Shown here: positions 17,021-27,663 of the stretch, piece by piece
Layout of the letters: every line of letters starts with the position of its first letter
Position numbering within the stretch: the stretch's first letter is position 1
Source: Stenotrophomonas maltophilia
GTDB lineage: Bacteria > Pseudomonadota > Gammaproteobacteria > Xanthomonadales > Xanthomonadaceae
Assembly: GCF_025642255.1 (NCBI RefSeq)
Contig: NZ_CP106759.1
Coordinates: 3,499,501 to 3,563,500 of the forward strand
Direction: 5' to 3'
DNA length: 64,000 bases
Notes under the pieces: generated by a model
Told to the model about the DNA's origin: nothing
Databases searched by the model: none
The model's input: only the letters and a program-made list of their open reading frames with translations
Position numbers and translations under genes: made by a program

Positions 17021-19095
17021 CGCGTCGCCTCCGCAGCTGCCGGTGGACGCGGCGCGGCAGGCAGTGCCGGTGCCGGCGCAGCGGGTGTTCCCGGCTGCGG
17101 CTGGGGCTGCGGGGCCGCAGCGCCGATCAGCACCGGATGCTCACCGACCTGCGCGGCGGCAGCATCCCCCGCCTGGCGGGCGCCCACGTCCTCGTTGTCG
17201 AAAGCGGTCGCACCGATGGCGGTGGTGCCGCGTTCGCTGTCCAGCGGCTGGATGCCATCGGGCATCTTGCCCAACAGCCAGGCATCGAACACCTTGCGTG
17301 CGATCGGCGCAGCTGCCGAGCCGCCGTAACCGCCGCCTTCCACCGCGATCGCCAATGCGATCACCGGCTGATCAGCCGGCGCGAAGCCAACGAACAGCGC
17401 ACGGTGGCGCAGGTGCATCGGCAGGCTCTTGGGATTCACCGCTGCCGTGCCACGGCGGCTGACCACCTGCGCGGTGCCGGTCTTGCCGGCCATCACGTAC
17501 GGCGCCCCGACCGCCACCCGCCAGCCGCTGCCGCCGGGCTGCATGGTCGCCATCATGCCTTCGCGCACGGCCTGCACGTTGTTCGGATTGGGGCTGACCG
17601 GCTTGCTGTCGCGTGCCGGCACCCCGGTCCACTCGCTGTCGAACCCTTCGCGCTGCTGGATGACCAGGTGCGGCGTGCGCAGCTGCCCGCTGGCCAGACC
17701 GCTGACGCCCCGCGCCAGCTGCAGCGGGGTGACCTTCCAGTCGCCCTGGCCGATGCTGATGTTGACCGTATCGCCGGGGTACCACGCTTCCTTGCGGGTC
17801 TTCCGCTTGTACGCCGGTGACGGCAGGATGCCGCCGATCTCGCCGGTCAGGTCGATGCCGGTCGGCTGGCCGAAACCGTAATAGTCCATGTAATGGTCGA
17901 AACGCTCGATGCCCAGGTCCAATGCCAGCCGGTAGTAATAGGTATTGACCGAATTTGAGATCGACTTGCGCAGGTCGGTCCAGCCATGGCCGCCACGGTT
18001 GGCATCGCCCCAGCCGCGGCTGGTGCCGGGCAGGTAGAACATGCCGGTGGACAGGATCTTGTCTTCCGGGCGGCGCACACCGGCGTCCAGACCGGCCAAT
18101 GCGATCAGCGGCTTGAGCGTCGAGCCGGGGGCCACGCCGCCCAGTACAAGGCGGTTGAACTGCGGGCGCGATGGATTGTCGTTCAACGCTTTGAAATCGG
18201 CGTGGGAGATGCCGTTGACGAACAGGTTCGGGTCGTACGACGGCAGGCTGACCATCGCCAGGACCTCGCCCGTGCGCGGGTCCATCGCGACCGCCGAGCC
18301 TTCCTGGTCGCCGAAGGCGGCAACCATCGCCCGCTGCAGGTCGGCGTCGATCGACAGGCGCAGGTCGACACCGGACTGCGCGGCAACGCGGCCGATGGTG
18401 CGGATCGCACGGCCCTGCACGTTGGTCTCCACCTGCTCGTAACCGACCTTGCCGCGCAGCTGCTGCTCGTAATAACGCTCCAGGCCCGACTTGCCGATGT
18501 GGGTCAACGCGGCATTGCCCTCGCCAAGGATCTCCAGATCCTTGTCATCGACACGACCGACGTAGCCGATGATATGCGCGAACAGATCGCCGTACGGATA
18601 ACGACGGGTCAGGTAGGGCTCCAGCTCGACACCCGGGAAGCGCCAGCGATCGACGGCGAAGCGTGCCATCTCATCGTCGGTCATGCGCAGCTTGAGCGTG
18701 ACCGGCAGGAACTTCCGGCGCGCCTTGCGCGACTTGTTGAACGCCTCCAGCTCTTCCGGACTGATCTCGATGATCTTTGCCAGTCCTTCCAGCGTGGCAT
18801 CCATGTCCTTGACCTTGTCCGGGGTCACGTCCAGGCGGAAAGCCGGCACGTTCTCGGCCAGCAGGCGGCCGTTGCGGTCGTAGATCATGCCGCGCCCCGG
18901 CACCACCGGCCGCGGCTTGATGCGGTTGGCTTCCGAACGGGTGGCGTAGATGTCGTGGTCCAGCACCTGCAGCTTGAAGTACCAGCCGCCCAGCCCGAGC
19001 AGGCAGACCAGCACCCCCAGGAAACCCAGCGCCGCACGACGGCGGAACTGCTCGGCTTCGGCGTGCGGGTTCTTGACCTGGCGGCGCGGAATCAT
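17017..19095 (-). CDS. mrdA: Penicillin-binding protein 2, elongation transpeptidase
   Basis: This 692-residue protein has one membrane helix (about 22-42), a pedestal domain, and a transpeptidase domain with the active-site Ser325-x-x-Lys328 (GSTLK), an SNSVN motif and KTGTAQ. It cross-links the glycan made by RodA during cell elongation and is the target of mecillinam-type beta-lactams. Beyond the catalytic domain there is a tail of about 70 residues rich in alanine, proline and glutamine that is longer than in E. coli PBP2. It lies 3 bp after mreD. Confidence 0.97.
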   Translation of the reverse strand: MIPRRQVKNPHAEAEQFRRRAALGFLGVLVCLLGLGGWYFKLQVLDHDIYATRSEANRIKPRPVVPGRGMIYDRNGRLLAENVPAFRLDVTPDKVKDMDATLEGLAKIIEISPEELEAFNKSRKARRKFLPVTLKLRMTDDEMARFAVDRWRFPGVELEPYLTRRYPYGDLFAHIIGYVGRVDDKDLEILGEGNAALTHIGKSGLERYYEQQLRGKVGYEQVETNVQGRAIRTIGRVAAQSGVDLRLSIDADLQRAMVAAFGDQEGSAVAMDPRTGEVLAMVSLPSYDPNLFVNGISHADFKALNDNPSRPQFNRLVLGGVAPGSTLKPLIALAGLDAGVRRPEDKILSTGMFYLPGTSRGWGDANRGGHGWTDLRKSISNSVNTYYYRLALDLGIERFDHYMDYYGFGQPTGIDLTGEIGGILPSPAYKRKTRKEAWYPGDTVNISIGQGDWKVTPLQLARGVSGLASGQLRTPHLVIQQREGFDSEWTGVPARDSKPVSPNPNNVQAVREGMMATMQPGGSGWRVAVGAPYVMAGKTGTAQVVSRRGTAAVNPKSLPMHLRHRALFVGFAPADQPVIALAIAVEGGGYGGSAAAPIARKVFDAWLLGKMPDGIQPLDSERGTTAIGATAFDNEDVGARQAGDAAAAQVGEHPVLIGAAAPQPQPQPGTPAAPAPALPAAPRPPAAAEATR

Positions 19096-19098
19096 GGC

Positions 19099-19584
19099 TC
19101 AACGCCCGCGTTTGCCGAAACGCACCGCGTCCAGCAGCACGAATACCAGCGGCCACAGGCCCATGCCCAGCAGCGGCGCCCACCAGTACGACCACGGCAG
19201 CGTCGGCTCATCCACCACGATGTGCACCAGCGCGCTGACGATGCGGTCGTTGAACAGCAGGCCACCAATGGCGAGCATCTGCTGGGATATCGGGAAGAAG
19301 CGGATGCGGGCTCGGAAGCGCTGCAGGATGAAGGCCAGCATCACCAGGCGCAGCGCTTGTTCACCCAGCACCCCGCCATACAGCAGGTCGGCGACAACGC
19401 CACTGGCGAATGCGATGCCGAGACCAACGCGCTCGGGCGTTTCGATCACCCAGTACGCCAGCACCAGCGCCAGCCAGTACGGGCGCAGCGGCTGCAGCAG
19501 GGCCGGCAACGGCAGCAGGCCCAGCAGCAGGGCCACCACCAGACTGGCCGGCAGCACCCAGGGATTGTCGCGCAGGCGGCTCAT
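19099..19584 (-). CDS. mreD: Rod shape-determining protein MreD
   Basis: This 161-residue inner membrane protein has four to five predicted helices and the family pattern RPYWLALVLAYWVIETPERVGLG near the N-terminus. It links MreB and MreC in the elongasome. It overlaps mreC by 4 bp (ATGA) and is followed by mrdA after 3 bp, so the whole set is one operon. Confidence 0.93.
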   Translation of the reverse strand: MSRLRDNPWVLPASLVVALLLGLLPLPALLQPLRPYWLALVLAYWVIETPERVGLGIAFASGVVADLLYGGVLGEQALRLVMLAFILQRFRARIRFFPISQQMLAIGGLLFNDRIVSALVHIVVDEPTLPWSYWWAPLLGMGLWPLVFVLLDAVRFGKRGR

Positions 19585-20636
19585 CGCTGGACCTCTGCGG
19601 CGGCGGCCGGTCCGGTTGCCGGCTGCGGATCCGGGGCGGTCGAAGACGCCGGAGTGACGGCCGGCGCCGACGGCTGCCCTGCGCGGGTGTCTGCCGGTGC
19701 TGCTGCCGGAATTGCCGGGACCGGCACGGTAGCCGCATTGGCTGGCCCGCCCGGCGCGGTGTCCTCCAGCTGCAGGCGTACTTCCGGCGGGATGCGGATC
19801 GCTGCGCCCGGGCGCAGCAGCAGCACATCGCGGCCGCGGTCGAGCTGTGCGGCCGGCTTCAGCTCACCGACCAGGAAGGCATGGGTGTCATCCGGGCGCA
19901 GCGCGGTGATGGTGCCGACCGGGAAACCGGCCGGGAAACGGCCACCGAGACCAGAGGTGACGATCTCATCGCCCACTTCCACCCCGGCACTGAGCGGGAT
20001 GTCGCGCAGTTCCAGCGTATCGCCGCGACCGTAGACGATCAGGCGGACACCGTTGCGGGCCACGGTCACCGGCACGGCATGGTCGGGGTCGGTCAGCAGC
20101 AGCACGGTAGAGGTGCCGCCGGTAACGCTGATCACCTGGCCCATCAGCCCACCGGCGTCGATCACCGCCTGGCCGACATGCACTCCCTCGCGGCTGCCTG
20201 CGTCGAGCACCAGACGCTGTTTCACTGGGTCCAGGTCGATATCGAGGATCGGCGCCAACTGCACGTCCAGGCCGCTGCGCTCGGCCACGTTCAACAGTTC
20301 GCGCAGCTGGGCATTGTCCAGCGCAGCGGTCTGCAGACGGGTCAGGCGGGCGTTGGCCAGCAGCAGCTGGTTGCGCAGCTCGCGGTTCTCGCTGACCAGC
20401 TGGCTGTGGCTGGCCGCGTTGTCCTTGACCTGGCTGCCCAGCTTGCCCGGCAGGCCTGCCAGGGCCCAGACCGGCTGCACCAGGGTGTTGGCCTGTTCGC
20501 GCAGGCGCGCCAGCCAGCCGGCCTGGTCGTCGAGGACGATCAGGGTGATGGCCAGCGCGAGATAGGCCAGCAGCCGCAGCGGGCTGGCGGCATCACCGGA
20601 TCGGGAAGCAACGGGAGGACCGGCGTAGGGCGGCAC
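19581..20636 (-). CDS. mreC: Rod shape-determining protein MreC
   Basis: This 351-residue protein has a short cytoplasmic start, one membrane helix (about 22-40), a coiled coil (about 60-115) and the periplasmic beta-barrel domains of MreC to about residue 285. Segments such as GLMGQVISVTGGTSTVLLLTDPDHAVPV are family typical. It binds and activates PBP2. The last 60 residues are a proline/alanine/threonine-rich tail absent from E. coli MreC. It is separated from mreB by 121 bp. Confidence 0.95.
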   Translation of the reverse strand: MPPYAGPPVASRSGDAASPLRLLAYLALAITLIVLDDQAGWLARLREQANTLVQPVWALAGLPGKLGSQVKDNAASHSQLVSENRELRNQLLLANARLTRLQTAALDNAQLRELLNVAERSGLDVQLAPILDIDLDPVKQRLVLDAGSREGVHVGQAVIDAGGLMGQVISVTGGTSTVLLLTDPDHAVPVTVARNGVRLIVYGRGDTLELRDIPLSAGVEVGDEIVTSGLGGRFPAGFPVGTITALRPDDTHAFLVGELKPAAQLDRGRDVLLLRPGAAIRIPPEVRLQLEDTAPGGPANAATVPVPAIPAAAPADTRAGQPSAPAVTPASSTAPDPQPATGPAAAAEVQR

Positions 20637-20757
20637 GGCAACGATTCAACTGGCAGAAGGCGGAGGGGAAACACGCGGACGCCCCGCCGGTGCCGGCCCG
20701 CCAACGCGACGGGCCGCACCCCGGAGGGGCGCTGCGGGCAGGAACGGCCGGGACGGC

Positions 20758-21933
<1,176 letters not shown>

Positions 21934-22087
21934 TCACAGGCTTTGGGCCTGATCCGGCATCACCCGCTTCTGGCCCTGAGCGGCACCAGCGGGTAACCTT
22001 TGCGCCGTCGGGCGCCCAAGGGCGCCGTTTGCTTGCCCGTCGAAGCGGGCAGGCCCACCCCAAAATTCACCGCATAGGCTTACATCG

Positions 22088-23026
22088 ATGTCCGCTCTGA
22101 TCTGTGGTTCTCTTGCCTTCGACACCATCATGGTGTTTCCGGACCAGTTCAAGAATCACATCCTGCCGGACAAGGTGCACATCCTGAACGTGTCGTTCCT
22201 GGTCCCGCGGATGCGCCGCGAGTTCGGCGGCTGCGCCGGCAACATCGCCTACAACCTGCATCTGCTGGGCGGCCACCCGATCCCGATGGGCACGGTCGGC
22301 TCGGACTTCGGCCCGTACCGCGAGTACTTCGATGGCCTGGGCATCGACCTGTCGCGCGTGCGCGTGATCGATGAGCTGTTCACCCCGCAGGCCTTCATCA
22401 CCACCGACCACGACAACAACCAGATCACCGCCTTCCACCCGGGCGCGATGATGCGCTCCTACGAGAACCACGTGCGTGGCGTGCCGGGCGTGACCCTGGG
22501 CCTGGTCGGCCCGGACGGCCGCGAAGGCATGATCCAGAACGCGCTGGAGTTCCACGAGGACGGCATCCCGTTCATCTTCGACCCGGGCCAGGCCATGCCG
22601 CTGTTCAACGGACCGGAGCTGCGCCAGTTCATCGAGCAGGCCGACTACGTGGTGGTCAACGACTACGAGTCGAACCTGCTGCAGGAACGCACCGGCTGGG
22701 ACGAGAAGGAAATCGTCAGCCGCGTGCAGGCCTACATCACCACCCGCGGCCCGAAGGGCGCGGTCATCCACACGCCGGACAAGAGCTACGACATCCCGCC
22801 GGCGCACGAGCGCCGTGTGGTCGATCCGACCGGCTGCGGCGATGCCTTCCGCGCCGGCCTGATCTACGGCATCCAGAAAGGCTACGACTGGCTGACCATC
22901 GGCCGCATGGGCAACCTGATGGGCGCACTGAAGGTCGAGCACCCGGGCACCCAGAACCAGCGCTTCACCTTCGATGAGTTCAACGAGCAGTTCAAGCAGC
23001 AGTTCGGTTACGCGCTGGGCGCGTAA
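22088..23026 (+). CDS. PfkB-family carbohydrate kinase (adenosine kinase-like)
   Basis: This 312-residue kinase has the ribokinase-fold motifs: an N-terminal GGCAGNIAYNLHLLG substrate segment and the C-terminal signature DPTGCGDAFRAGLIYG, in which the aspartate of GCGD is the catalytic base. Database relatives of this type are usually called carbohydrate kinase or adenosine kinase; the substrate cannot be told from sequence. It stands alone, divergent from mreB. Confidence 0.88.
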   Translation: MSALICGSLAFDTIMVFPDQFKNHILPDKVHILNVSFLVPRMRREFGGCAGNIAYNLHLLGGHPIPMGTVGSDFGPYREYFDGLGIDLSRVRVIDELFTPQAFITTDHDNNQITAFHPGAMMRSYENHVRGVPGVTLGLVGPDGREGMIQNALEFHEDGIPFIFDPGQAMPLFNGPELRQFIEQADYVVVNDYESNLLQERTGWDEKEIVSRVQAYITTRGPKGAVIHTPDKSYDIPPAHERRVVDPTGCGDAFRAGLIYGIQKGYDWLTIGRMGNLMGALKVEHPGTQNQRFTFDEFNEQFKQQFGYALGA

Positions 23027-23131
23027 ACCGAGCTGCCCGCGCATCTGCTCGGTGGGTGTCGACCTGGGTCGACACTGCCGGCCAGCGGCCGGCACCACCG
23101 GAACTTCCGACCGACACGTTGCCTGCTGTCT

Positions 23132-23210
23132 GTAGAGCCGAGCCCATGCTCGGCTTGCGCGCGCCAGCGCGATCTGACCGCAGAGCAGCCGAGCGCGGGC
23201 TCGGCTCTAC
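23132..23210. repeat. SMAG-like inverted pair, GTAGAGCCGAGC subtype
   Basis: GTAGAGCCGAGCCCATGCTC at the left and its inverted relative ending GGCTCGGCTCTAC at the right flank a 30-bp middle. It is a diverged subtype of the GTAG palindromes and follows the PfkB kinase gene. Confidence 0.75.
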
Positions 23211-23214
23211 ACGG

Positions 23215-23835
23215 TCATGCGCCCTGCCACGCTGCCAACAGGGCGCGGCAATCGGCGAAGTGCCAATCCGCGCGGCCCGGCCACGGGTTGTCAGGCAGGT
23301 TGACCAGCACGGTGTGGGTGCCGGCGGCACGGCCGCAGTCCAGATCATAGGCGTGGTCACCCACCATCACCGCCTGCGCGGCGGCAATGCCCCAACGCCG
23401 CAGGTGCTGCTGCAGGCCATCCGGCGAGGGCTTGGGCACCGCTTCTTCGCGGCCGATGATGTCGGCATCGTCGAACAGTTCCCCGACCCCGATCGCCTCC
23501 AGCGTCAGCTTCGCCAGCGCATGGTCGTTGCGGGTCAGGATGCCCAGCCGGCAGCCAGCCGCCGCCAGCGCGCGCAGCAGCTTCACCGCGCCCGGTGCCG
23601 GCAACGCCTCCTCGGCCAGCCCGCGCTCGTGGTCCAGCAACCACTCACGCTTGGCCTGCGCCGATGCGTCGGGCAGCGCCGCGATATGGTCGAGGATGTC
23701 TTCCTCGGCGGCGATCTCCAGTGCGCGGCGGATCGCGGCGAAATCATGCACGGCCACAGTCAGCGTGCCGTCCATGTCGAACACCCAGTGCCGGATCGCG
23801 GACAACGCGTGCACTGCGCTGCCCGTCGCGATCAT
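23215..23835 (-). CDS. HAD-superfamily phosphatase (phosphoglycolate phosphatase-like)
   Basis: This 206-residue protein has all four HAD motifs: FDMDGTLT (nucleophile and acid aspartates), ILTRND (motif II), the lysine in VPKPSPDGL (motif III) and MVGDHAYDLDCG (motif IV). The cap is of the small helical C1 type. The substrate is unknown. The open frame continues upstream, but the ATG at 23833-23835 fits the family and overlaps the stop of the preceding lipoprotein gene as TGATG, so translation is coupled. Confidence 0.88.
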   Translation of the reverse strand: MIATGSAVHALSAIRHWVFDMDGTLTVAVHDFAAIRRALEIAAEEDILDHIAALPDASAQAKREWLLDHERGLAEEALPAPGAVKLLRALAAAGCRLGILTRNDHALAKLTLEAIGVGELFDDADIIGREEAVPKPSPDGLQQHLRRWGIAAAQAVMVGDHAYDLDCGRAAGTHTVLVNLPDNPWPGRADWHFADCRALLAAWQGA

Positions 23836-24566
23836 CACTGCCACCACGACGGCATGCGGCTTGCGTCCACGCCCCCGGTCTCGAACACCGCCGTGCGGGT
23901 GCCGCCGGCCTTGACCGGGAACTCGATGCTGATCGACTTGCCCTTGCGCGCCAGCTTCCACAGCGCCTTCTGATCGGTGATGAACAGCGCAATCGCCTCA
24001 TCGGTCTGCGGCCGCCAGGCGGCCATCGACACCGGCTTGCCGTCGTCCACGGTCACCTTCACCGTGCACTTCGGGCAGCGGAAATCGCCGGCCTGCAGCA
24101 CCAGGTAGGCGTGCCGCTTCCACTCCGGATGATCGCGGAACACCAGCTGCACCGGCTTTGCGCCGCTGCCATCCACGTCCACCCGTTCCTTGCTGTAGAT
24201 CTGCGCCGACACCTGGTTGCCCTTGTTGCCGACCGGTATCTGGTTGTACTGCCACAGCGCCTGCATGCGGCGCAGGTCGCGCGCGGCATCGCCCTTGGCC
24301 TTGACCTCGTCGAAGCCTGCGGCGATGCGCTCGGCGGCGGCCGTGTCCTTGTACTCATCCAGCAGCGCGGCGCCATGCAGTCGCGCGCGCTCCCAGTCCT
24401 GCGCGGCGACGGCCATGTCGTACTGCCTGGCCACGTCCTCGGCCTTGGCTTCCTTCTGCGCCTGAACGGCGGCCGCGGCGGCTTCCTGCGCCTTGCGCTC
24501 TTCTTCGGGATTGCTGCAGGCGGCCAGGGCCAGGGTGCAGGCGGTGAGCAGGATCAGTCGTTTCAT
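23835..24566 (-). CDS. Lipoprotein with coiled coil and CPKC motif, function unknown
   Basis: This 243-residue protein starts with a lipoprotein signal (LAACS, cysteine about 17). It is followed by a charged alanine/glutamate helix likely to form a coiled coil (about 20-105), then a beta-rich C-terminal domain. A CPKC motif near residue 165 (DFRCPKCTVKV) could bind metal or form a disulfide. I do not recognise the C-terminal domain. The gene is coupled (TGATG) to the downstream HAD phosphatase. Confidence 0.75.
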   Translation of the reverse strand: MKRLILLTACTLALAACSNPEEERKAQEAAAAAVQAQKEAKAEDVARQYDMAVAAQDWERARLHGAALLDEYKDTAAAERIAAGFDEVKAKGDAARDLRRMQALWQYNQIPVGNKGNQVSAQIYSKERVDVDGSGAKPVQLVFRDHPEWKRHAYLVLQAGDFRCPKCTVKVTVDDGKPVSMAAWRPQTDEAIALFITDQKALWKLARKGKSISIEFPVKAGGTRTAVFETGGVDASRMPSWWQ

Positions 24567-24601
24567 GGCAGAGGTCCTTCGTGTTTTTCGCATGCTTGCA
24601 A

Positions 24602-24624
24602 AGTCGAGCATGGCTCGACTCTAC
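24602..24624 (-). repeat. SMAG-like single element (GTAGAGTCGAGCC subtype)
   Basis: On the minus strand GTAGAGTCGAGCCATGCTCG follows the terminator of the M1 peptidase gene. It is a single copy 35 bp upstream of the lipoprotein start. Confidence 0.7.
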
Positions 24625-24654
24625 AAAAAAAGCGCCGGGCAGTGCCCGGCGCTT
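24624..24654 (-). terminator. Rho-independent terminator of the M1 peptidase gene
   Basis: On the minus strand GCGCCGGGCA-loop-TGCCCGGCGC is followed directly by a run of seven T. It lies within 35 bp of the stop codon at 24659. Confidence 0.9.
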
Positions 24655-24658
24655 GTTC

Positions 24659-26587
24659 TTACTTGGCTTCGGCCTTGGCCAGCATGTCCTGGACCGAGGC
24701 AGTGGTGATCGGATGGTAGCCCGGCTTGGCCTTCTCGAAGGCCTGCTTGGCCAGCTCCAGCCCCTTCGGCGTCTTCACCAGTTCGGCGTAGATCGGCAGG
24801 ATCAGCTTGCGACGGCCGACACGCTCGATGAATGCCGCCGCGGCCTCATTGGCCGGCTCGTAGCCGCTGCGGATGGCCAGCGGATACCAGCGCATGGCGA
24901 TCTCGCCATTCGGCGTGCCCGTGAAGTGGAAGGCCTTGTCCAGCGTGGCCAGCGTGTCCAGCGGCTGGGTCGTGCCCAGGCCGTCGATGAAGCGCACCCA
25001 CTCCTGGGTGCTCCAGTCAGCGATGACCTGGCTGCTGGGCACGGTGCCGGCGCTGGTGAACGCAATGCGCGCGGTATCGACGCTGCCGAAGTTGCGCGAC
25101 TGCGCCTTGGCCGCGAACGCCGGGATGCCCGGCTCGTCCAGCCATGCCTTCAGTTCGGCTTCCGTCACTGCCGACGGGTTCTTCGGCAGCAGGTTCTTCT
25201 TCAGGTACTCGACGAACTGGTCGGTACTCGCGCTCTGGAAGGCGTGGTCATCGAACCAGCCGCGCAGGAACGGATCGAAGGTCTCGCGGCCGAAACGCTG
25301 TTCCAGGAACTCCAGGAACCAGGAACCCTTGACGTAGGCCACCTGGCTCAGGGCTTCATCGGGGTCACGCTCGTTCAGCGGCGGCAGCGCCAGCGCCTGG
25401 TCGGCGGGGCTCATGTCCTTCACTTCCGCCAGCAGATCGGTCTGGTCGATCTGCCGCTCCATTTCGGCCATCTCCTTGCCGTACAGCGCTTCGGTGATGC
25501 GGCCCTGGACGTAGGTGGTGAAGCCTTCGTTGAGCCAGATATCCTTCCAGCTCGCGTTGGTCACCAGGTTGCCCGACCAGCTGTGCGCCAGTTCGTGGGC
25601 GACCAGCGACACCAGCGACTTGTCGCCGACGATCACAGTCGGGGTGGCGAAGGTCAGGCGCGGGTTCTCCATGCCGCCGAACGGGAACGACGGCGGCAGC
25701 ACCAGCATGTCGTAACGGCCCCAGCGGTACTCGCCGTACAGCTTCTCGGCAGCACCAATCATCTTCTCGGTGTCCTCGAATTCCTTGGCCGCCTTGCCGA
25801 CCATGGTCGGTTCGGCCCAGACGCCGGAGCGGCCGGAGATCGGCTCGAACACCAGATCGCCGGCGGCGATCGCCAGCAGGTAGGACGGGATCGGCTGCGG
25901 CATCTTGAAGGTGTAGTCACCATCACGCGCGGCCTTGGGGTCGTTGTCGGCGCTCATCAGCACCATGACGTCCGGGCGCGAGACCACGTGCGCGCTGTAG
26001 GTGAAGCGCACGCTCGGGGTGTCCTGCAGCGGCACCCAGGAACGGGCATGGATGGCCTGCGACTGGCTGAACATGAAGGGCAGCTTCTTGCCTTCGGTCA
26101 TCGACGGCGCCAGCCACTGCAGGCCCGAGGCGGTCGGCGCGGTGTGGTAGGTCACCTCGACCTTGGCCGGCTGCTGCGGGGCCTCGATGGTCAGCTTGCT
26201 GCCGAACACCTTGTCGGCCGCCGCCAGCTCGAACTTCAGCGGGCTGCGCGCGCCGTCAGCGGCAACGGCTTCGACCTTGGACACGGTCAGCTCGCGGGTG
26301 TCGAGCACCAGCTGCGTGGCGTCCTTCTGCTTCCATTCCAGGGTGTAGGTCGCGGTACCGCCGATCTGCTTCTGGTCGAAGTCCAGCTTCAGGTCCAGCG
26401 CGATGTCCTTGATGACGACCTTGTCCGGCTCGGCGTACGAGCTTTCGTCGTGGCTGCGGTTCTCGGCGTTCACGGGAGCGGCGGGGGCCTTTTCGGCAGT
26501 CGGGGCGGCGGCGGGCGCGGCCGCCTCCTGGGAGCAGCCAGCGGCCAGGGCCACGGCCAACGGAAGGAGCATCAGCGGATTGCGCAT
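24659..26587 (-). CDS. M1-family aminopeptidase lipoprotein
   Basis: This 642-residue zinc metallopeptidase carries a lipobox (AAGCS, Cys18). After a beta-sandwich N-terminal domain the exopeptidase signature is GGMENP, then the zinc site HELAHSWSGN with the third ligand in WLNEGFTTYV. The domain arrangement resembles leukotriene A4 hydrolase/aminopeptidase B rather than PepN (about 880 residues). It probably trims peptides at the cell envelope. The start at 26585-26587 begins the signal peptide. Confidence 0.93.
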   Translation of the reverse strand: MRNPLMLLPLAVALAAGCSQEAAAPAAAPTAEKAPAAPVNAENRSHDESSYAEPDKVVIKDIALDLKLDFDQKQIGGTATYTLEWKQKDATQLVLDTRELTVSKVEAVAADGARSPLKFELAAADKVFGSKLTIEAPQQPAKVEVTYHTAPTASGLQWLAPSMTEGKKLPFMFSQSQAIHARSWVPLQDTPSVRFTYSAHVVSRPDVMVLMSADNDPKAARDGDYTFKMPQPIPSYLLAIAAGDLVFEPISGRSGVWAEPTMVGKAAKEFEDTEKMIGAAEKLYGEYRWGRYDMLVLPPSFPFGGMENPRLTFATPTVIVGDKSLVSLVAHELAHSWSGNLVTNASWKDIWLNEGFTTYVQGRITEALYGKEMAEMERQIDQTDLLAEVKDMSPADQALALPPLNERDPDEALSQVAYVKGSWFLEFLEQRFGRETFDPFLRGWFDDHAFQSASTDQFVEYLKKNLLPKNPSAVTEAELKAWLDEPGIPAFAAKAQSRNFGSVDTARIAFTSAGTVPSSQVIADWSTQEWVRFIDGLGTTQPLDTLATLDKAFHFTGTPNGEIAMRWYPLAIRSGYEPANEAAAAFIERVGRRKLILPIYAELVKTPKGLELAKQAFEKAKPGYHPITTASVQDMLAKAEAK

Positions 26588-26687
26588 GAATCGGGACCGT
26601 TACGGGGAGCAAACCCCAATGGTACCTCCCTCCGGCCCCGCAGGCGTTGCGCGGTGCGGGGTAAGGCGGGGCGGCGGGCGTTGCCAG

Positions 26688-26810
26688 GTAGCGCCGGGCC
26701 ATGCCCGGCGAGCGCGCAGCGCGGCCTGCGTCGGACCTTGCGAGCGTCTGATCGAACAGCCGCCGGGCATGGCCCGGCGCTACCGACGGATGCCGGGCTA
26801 TGCCCGGCGG
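26688..26810. repeat. SMAG inverted pair plus a third half element
   Basis: A plus copy at 26688 and a minus copy ending CTAC at 26783 flank a middle of about 50 bp that closely resembles the unit repeated in tandem at 29.5-30.0 kb. A partial copy (GCCGGGCTATGCCCGGCGG) follows at 26792-26810. It lies between the M1 peptidase and ubiE. Confidence 0.88.
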
Positions 26811-26821
26811 CCCTGGATGCC

Positions 26822-27583
26822 TTACAGCTTGTAGCCGGAGTGGATCGACACGATGCCGCCGGTCAGGTTCTTGTAGTGGCAGCGCTCGAAACCGGCCTCG
26901 CCCATCATGGCCTTCAGCTCGTCCTGCGGCGGATGCTTGCGGATGCTCTCGGCCAGGTACTGATAGCTGTCCGAATCATTGGCGAACAGCTTGCCCAGCT
27001 TCGGCAGGATCTTGAACGAGTGGAAGTCGTAGATCGGCTTGAACCAGTCGGCGGTGACCTCGGAGAACTCCAGCACACGCGCCTGGCCGCCGACCTTGAG
27101 CACGCGGTACATCTCGCGCAGGCCGGCATCCTTGTCGGTCACGTTGCGCAGGCCGAAGGCGATGGTGACCAGGTCGAAGCTGTTGTCCGGGAACGGCAGG
27201 GCCTCGGCATTGCACTGGACGTAGTCCAGGCCCAGCACCAGGCCGCGGTTGGTGAGGCGATCACGGCCCACCGACAGCATGCCGGCATTGATGTCGCCCA
27301 GAACCACCGAACCTTCGGCGCCGACGCGCTCCTTCAGCAGGGCGGCAATGTCGCCAGTGCCCCCCGCGAGGTCAAGCACGCGGTCACCGGGCTTCACCTG
27401 CGCGGTCGCCACGTAGTAACGCTTCCACGCCCGGTGCACGCCCAGGCTCATCAGGTCGTTCATCAGGTCGTAGTTGCGCGCGACCGAGGTGAACACCTGC
27501 CCGACCAGCTTCTGCTTGTCCTTGGCGGCGACGTCGCGGAACCCGAAATGGGTGGTACCGGATTTGTAGGGGGATTCGCTCAT
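26822..27583 (-). CDS. ubiE: Ubiquinone/menaquinone C-methyltransferase
   Basis: This 253-residue SAM-dependent methyltransferase methylates the quinone ring in ubiquinone synthesis. The SAM-binding motif VLDLAGGTGDIA, the UbiE signature YDLMNDLMSLGVHRAWK and the second motif around RNVTDKDAGLREMYRVLKVGG are present. The C-terminus LTGGIVSIHSGYKL is typical. It stands alone and is divergent from the deaminase gene, 80 bp apart. Confidence 0.97.
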   Translation of the reverse strand: MSESPYKSGTTHFGFRDVAAKDKQKLVGQVFTSVARNYDLMNDLMSLGVHRAWKRYYVATAQVKPGDRVLDLAGGTGDIAALLKERVGAEGSVVLGDINAGMLSVGRDRLTNRGLVLGLDYVQCNAEALPFPDNSFDLVTIAFGLRNVTDKDAGLREMYRVLKVGGQARVLEFSEVTADWFKPIYDFHSFKILPKLGKLFANDSDSYQYLAESIRKHPPQDELKAMMGEAGFERCHYKNLTGGIVSIHSGYKL

Positions 27584-27663
27584 GCCCCGATTATCGCACC
27601 GCCAGGGCCGCTGCGGGGGAACGGCGCCTTATCATGGCAGCCCATGACCTTCCGGAGCCCCGC

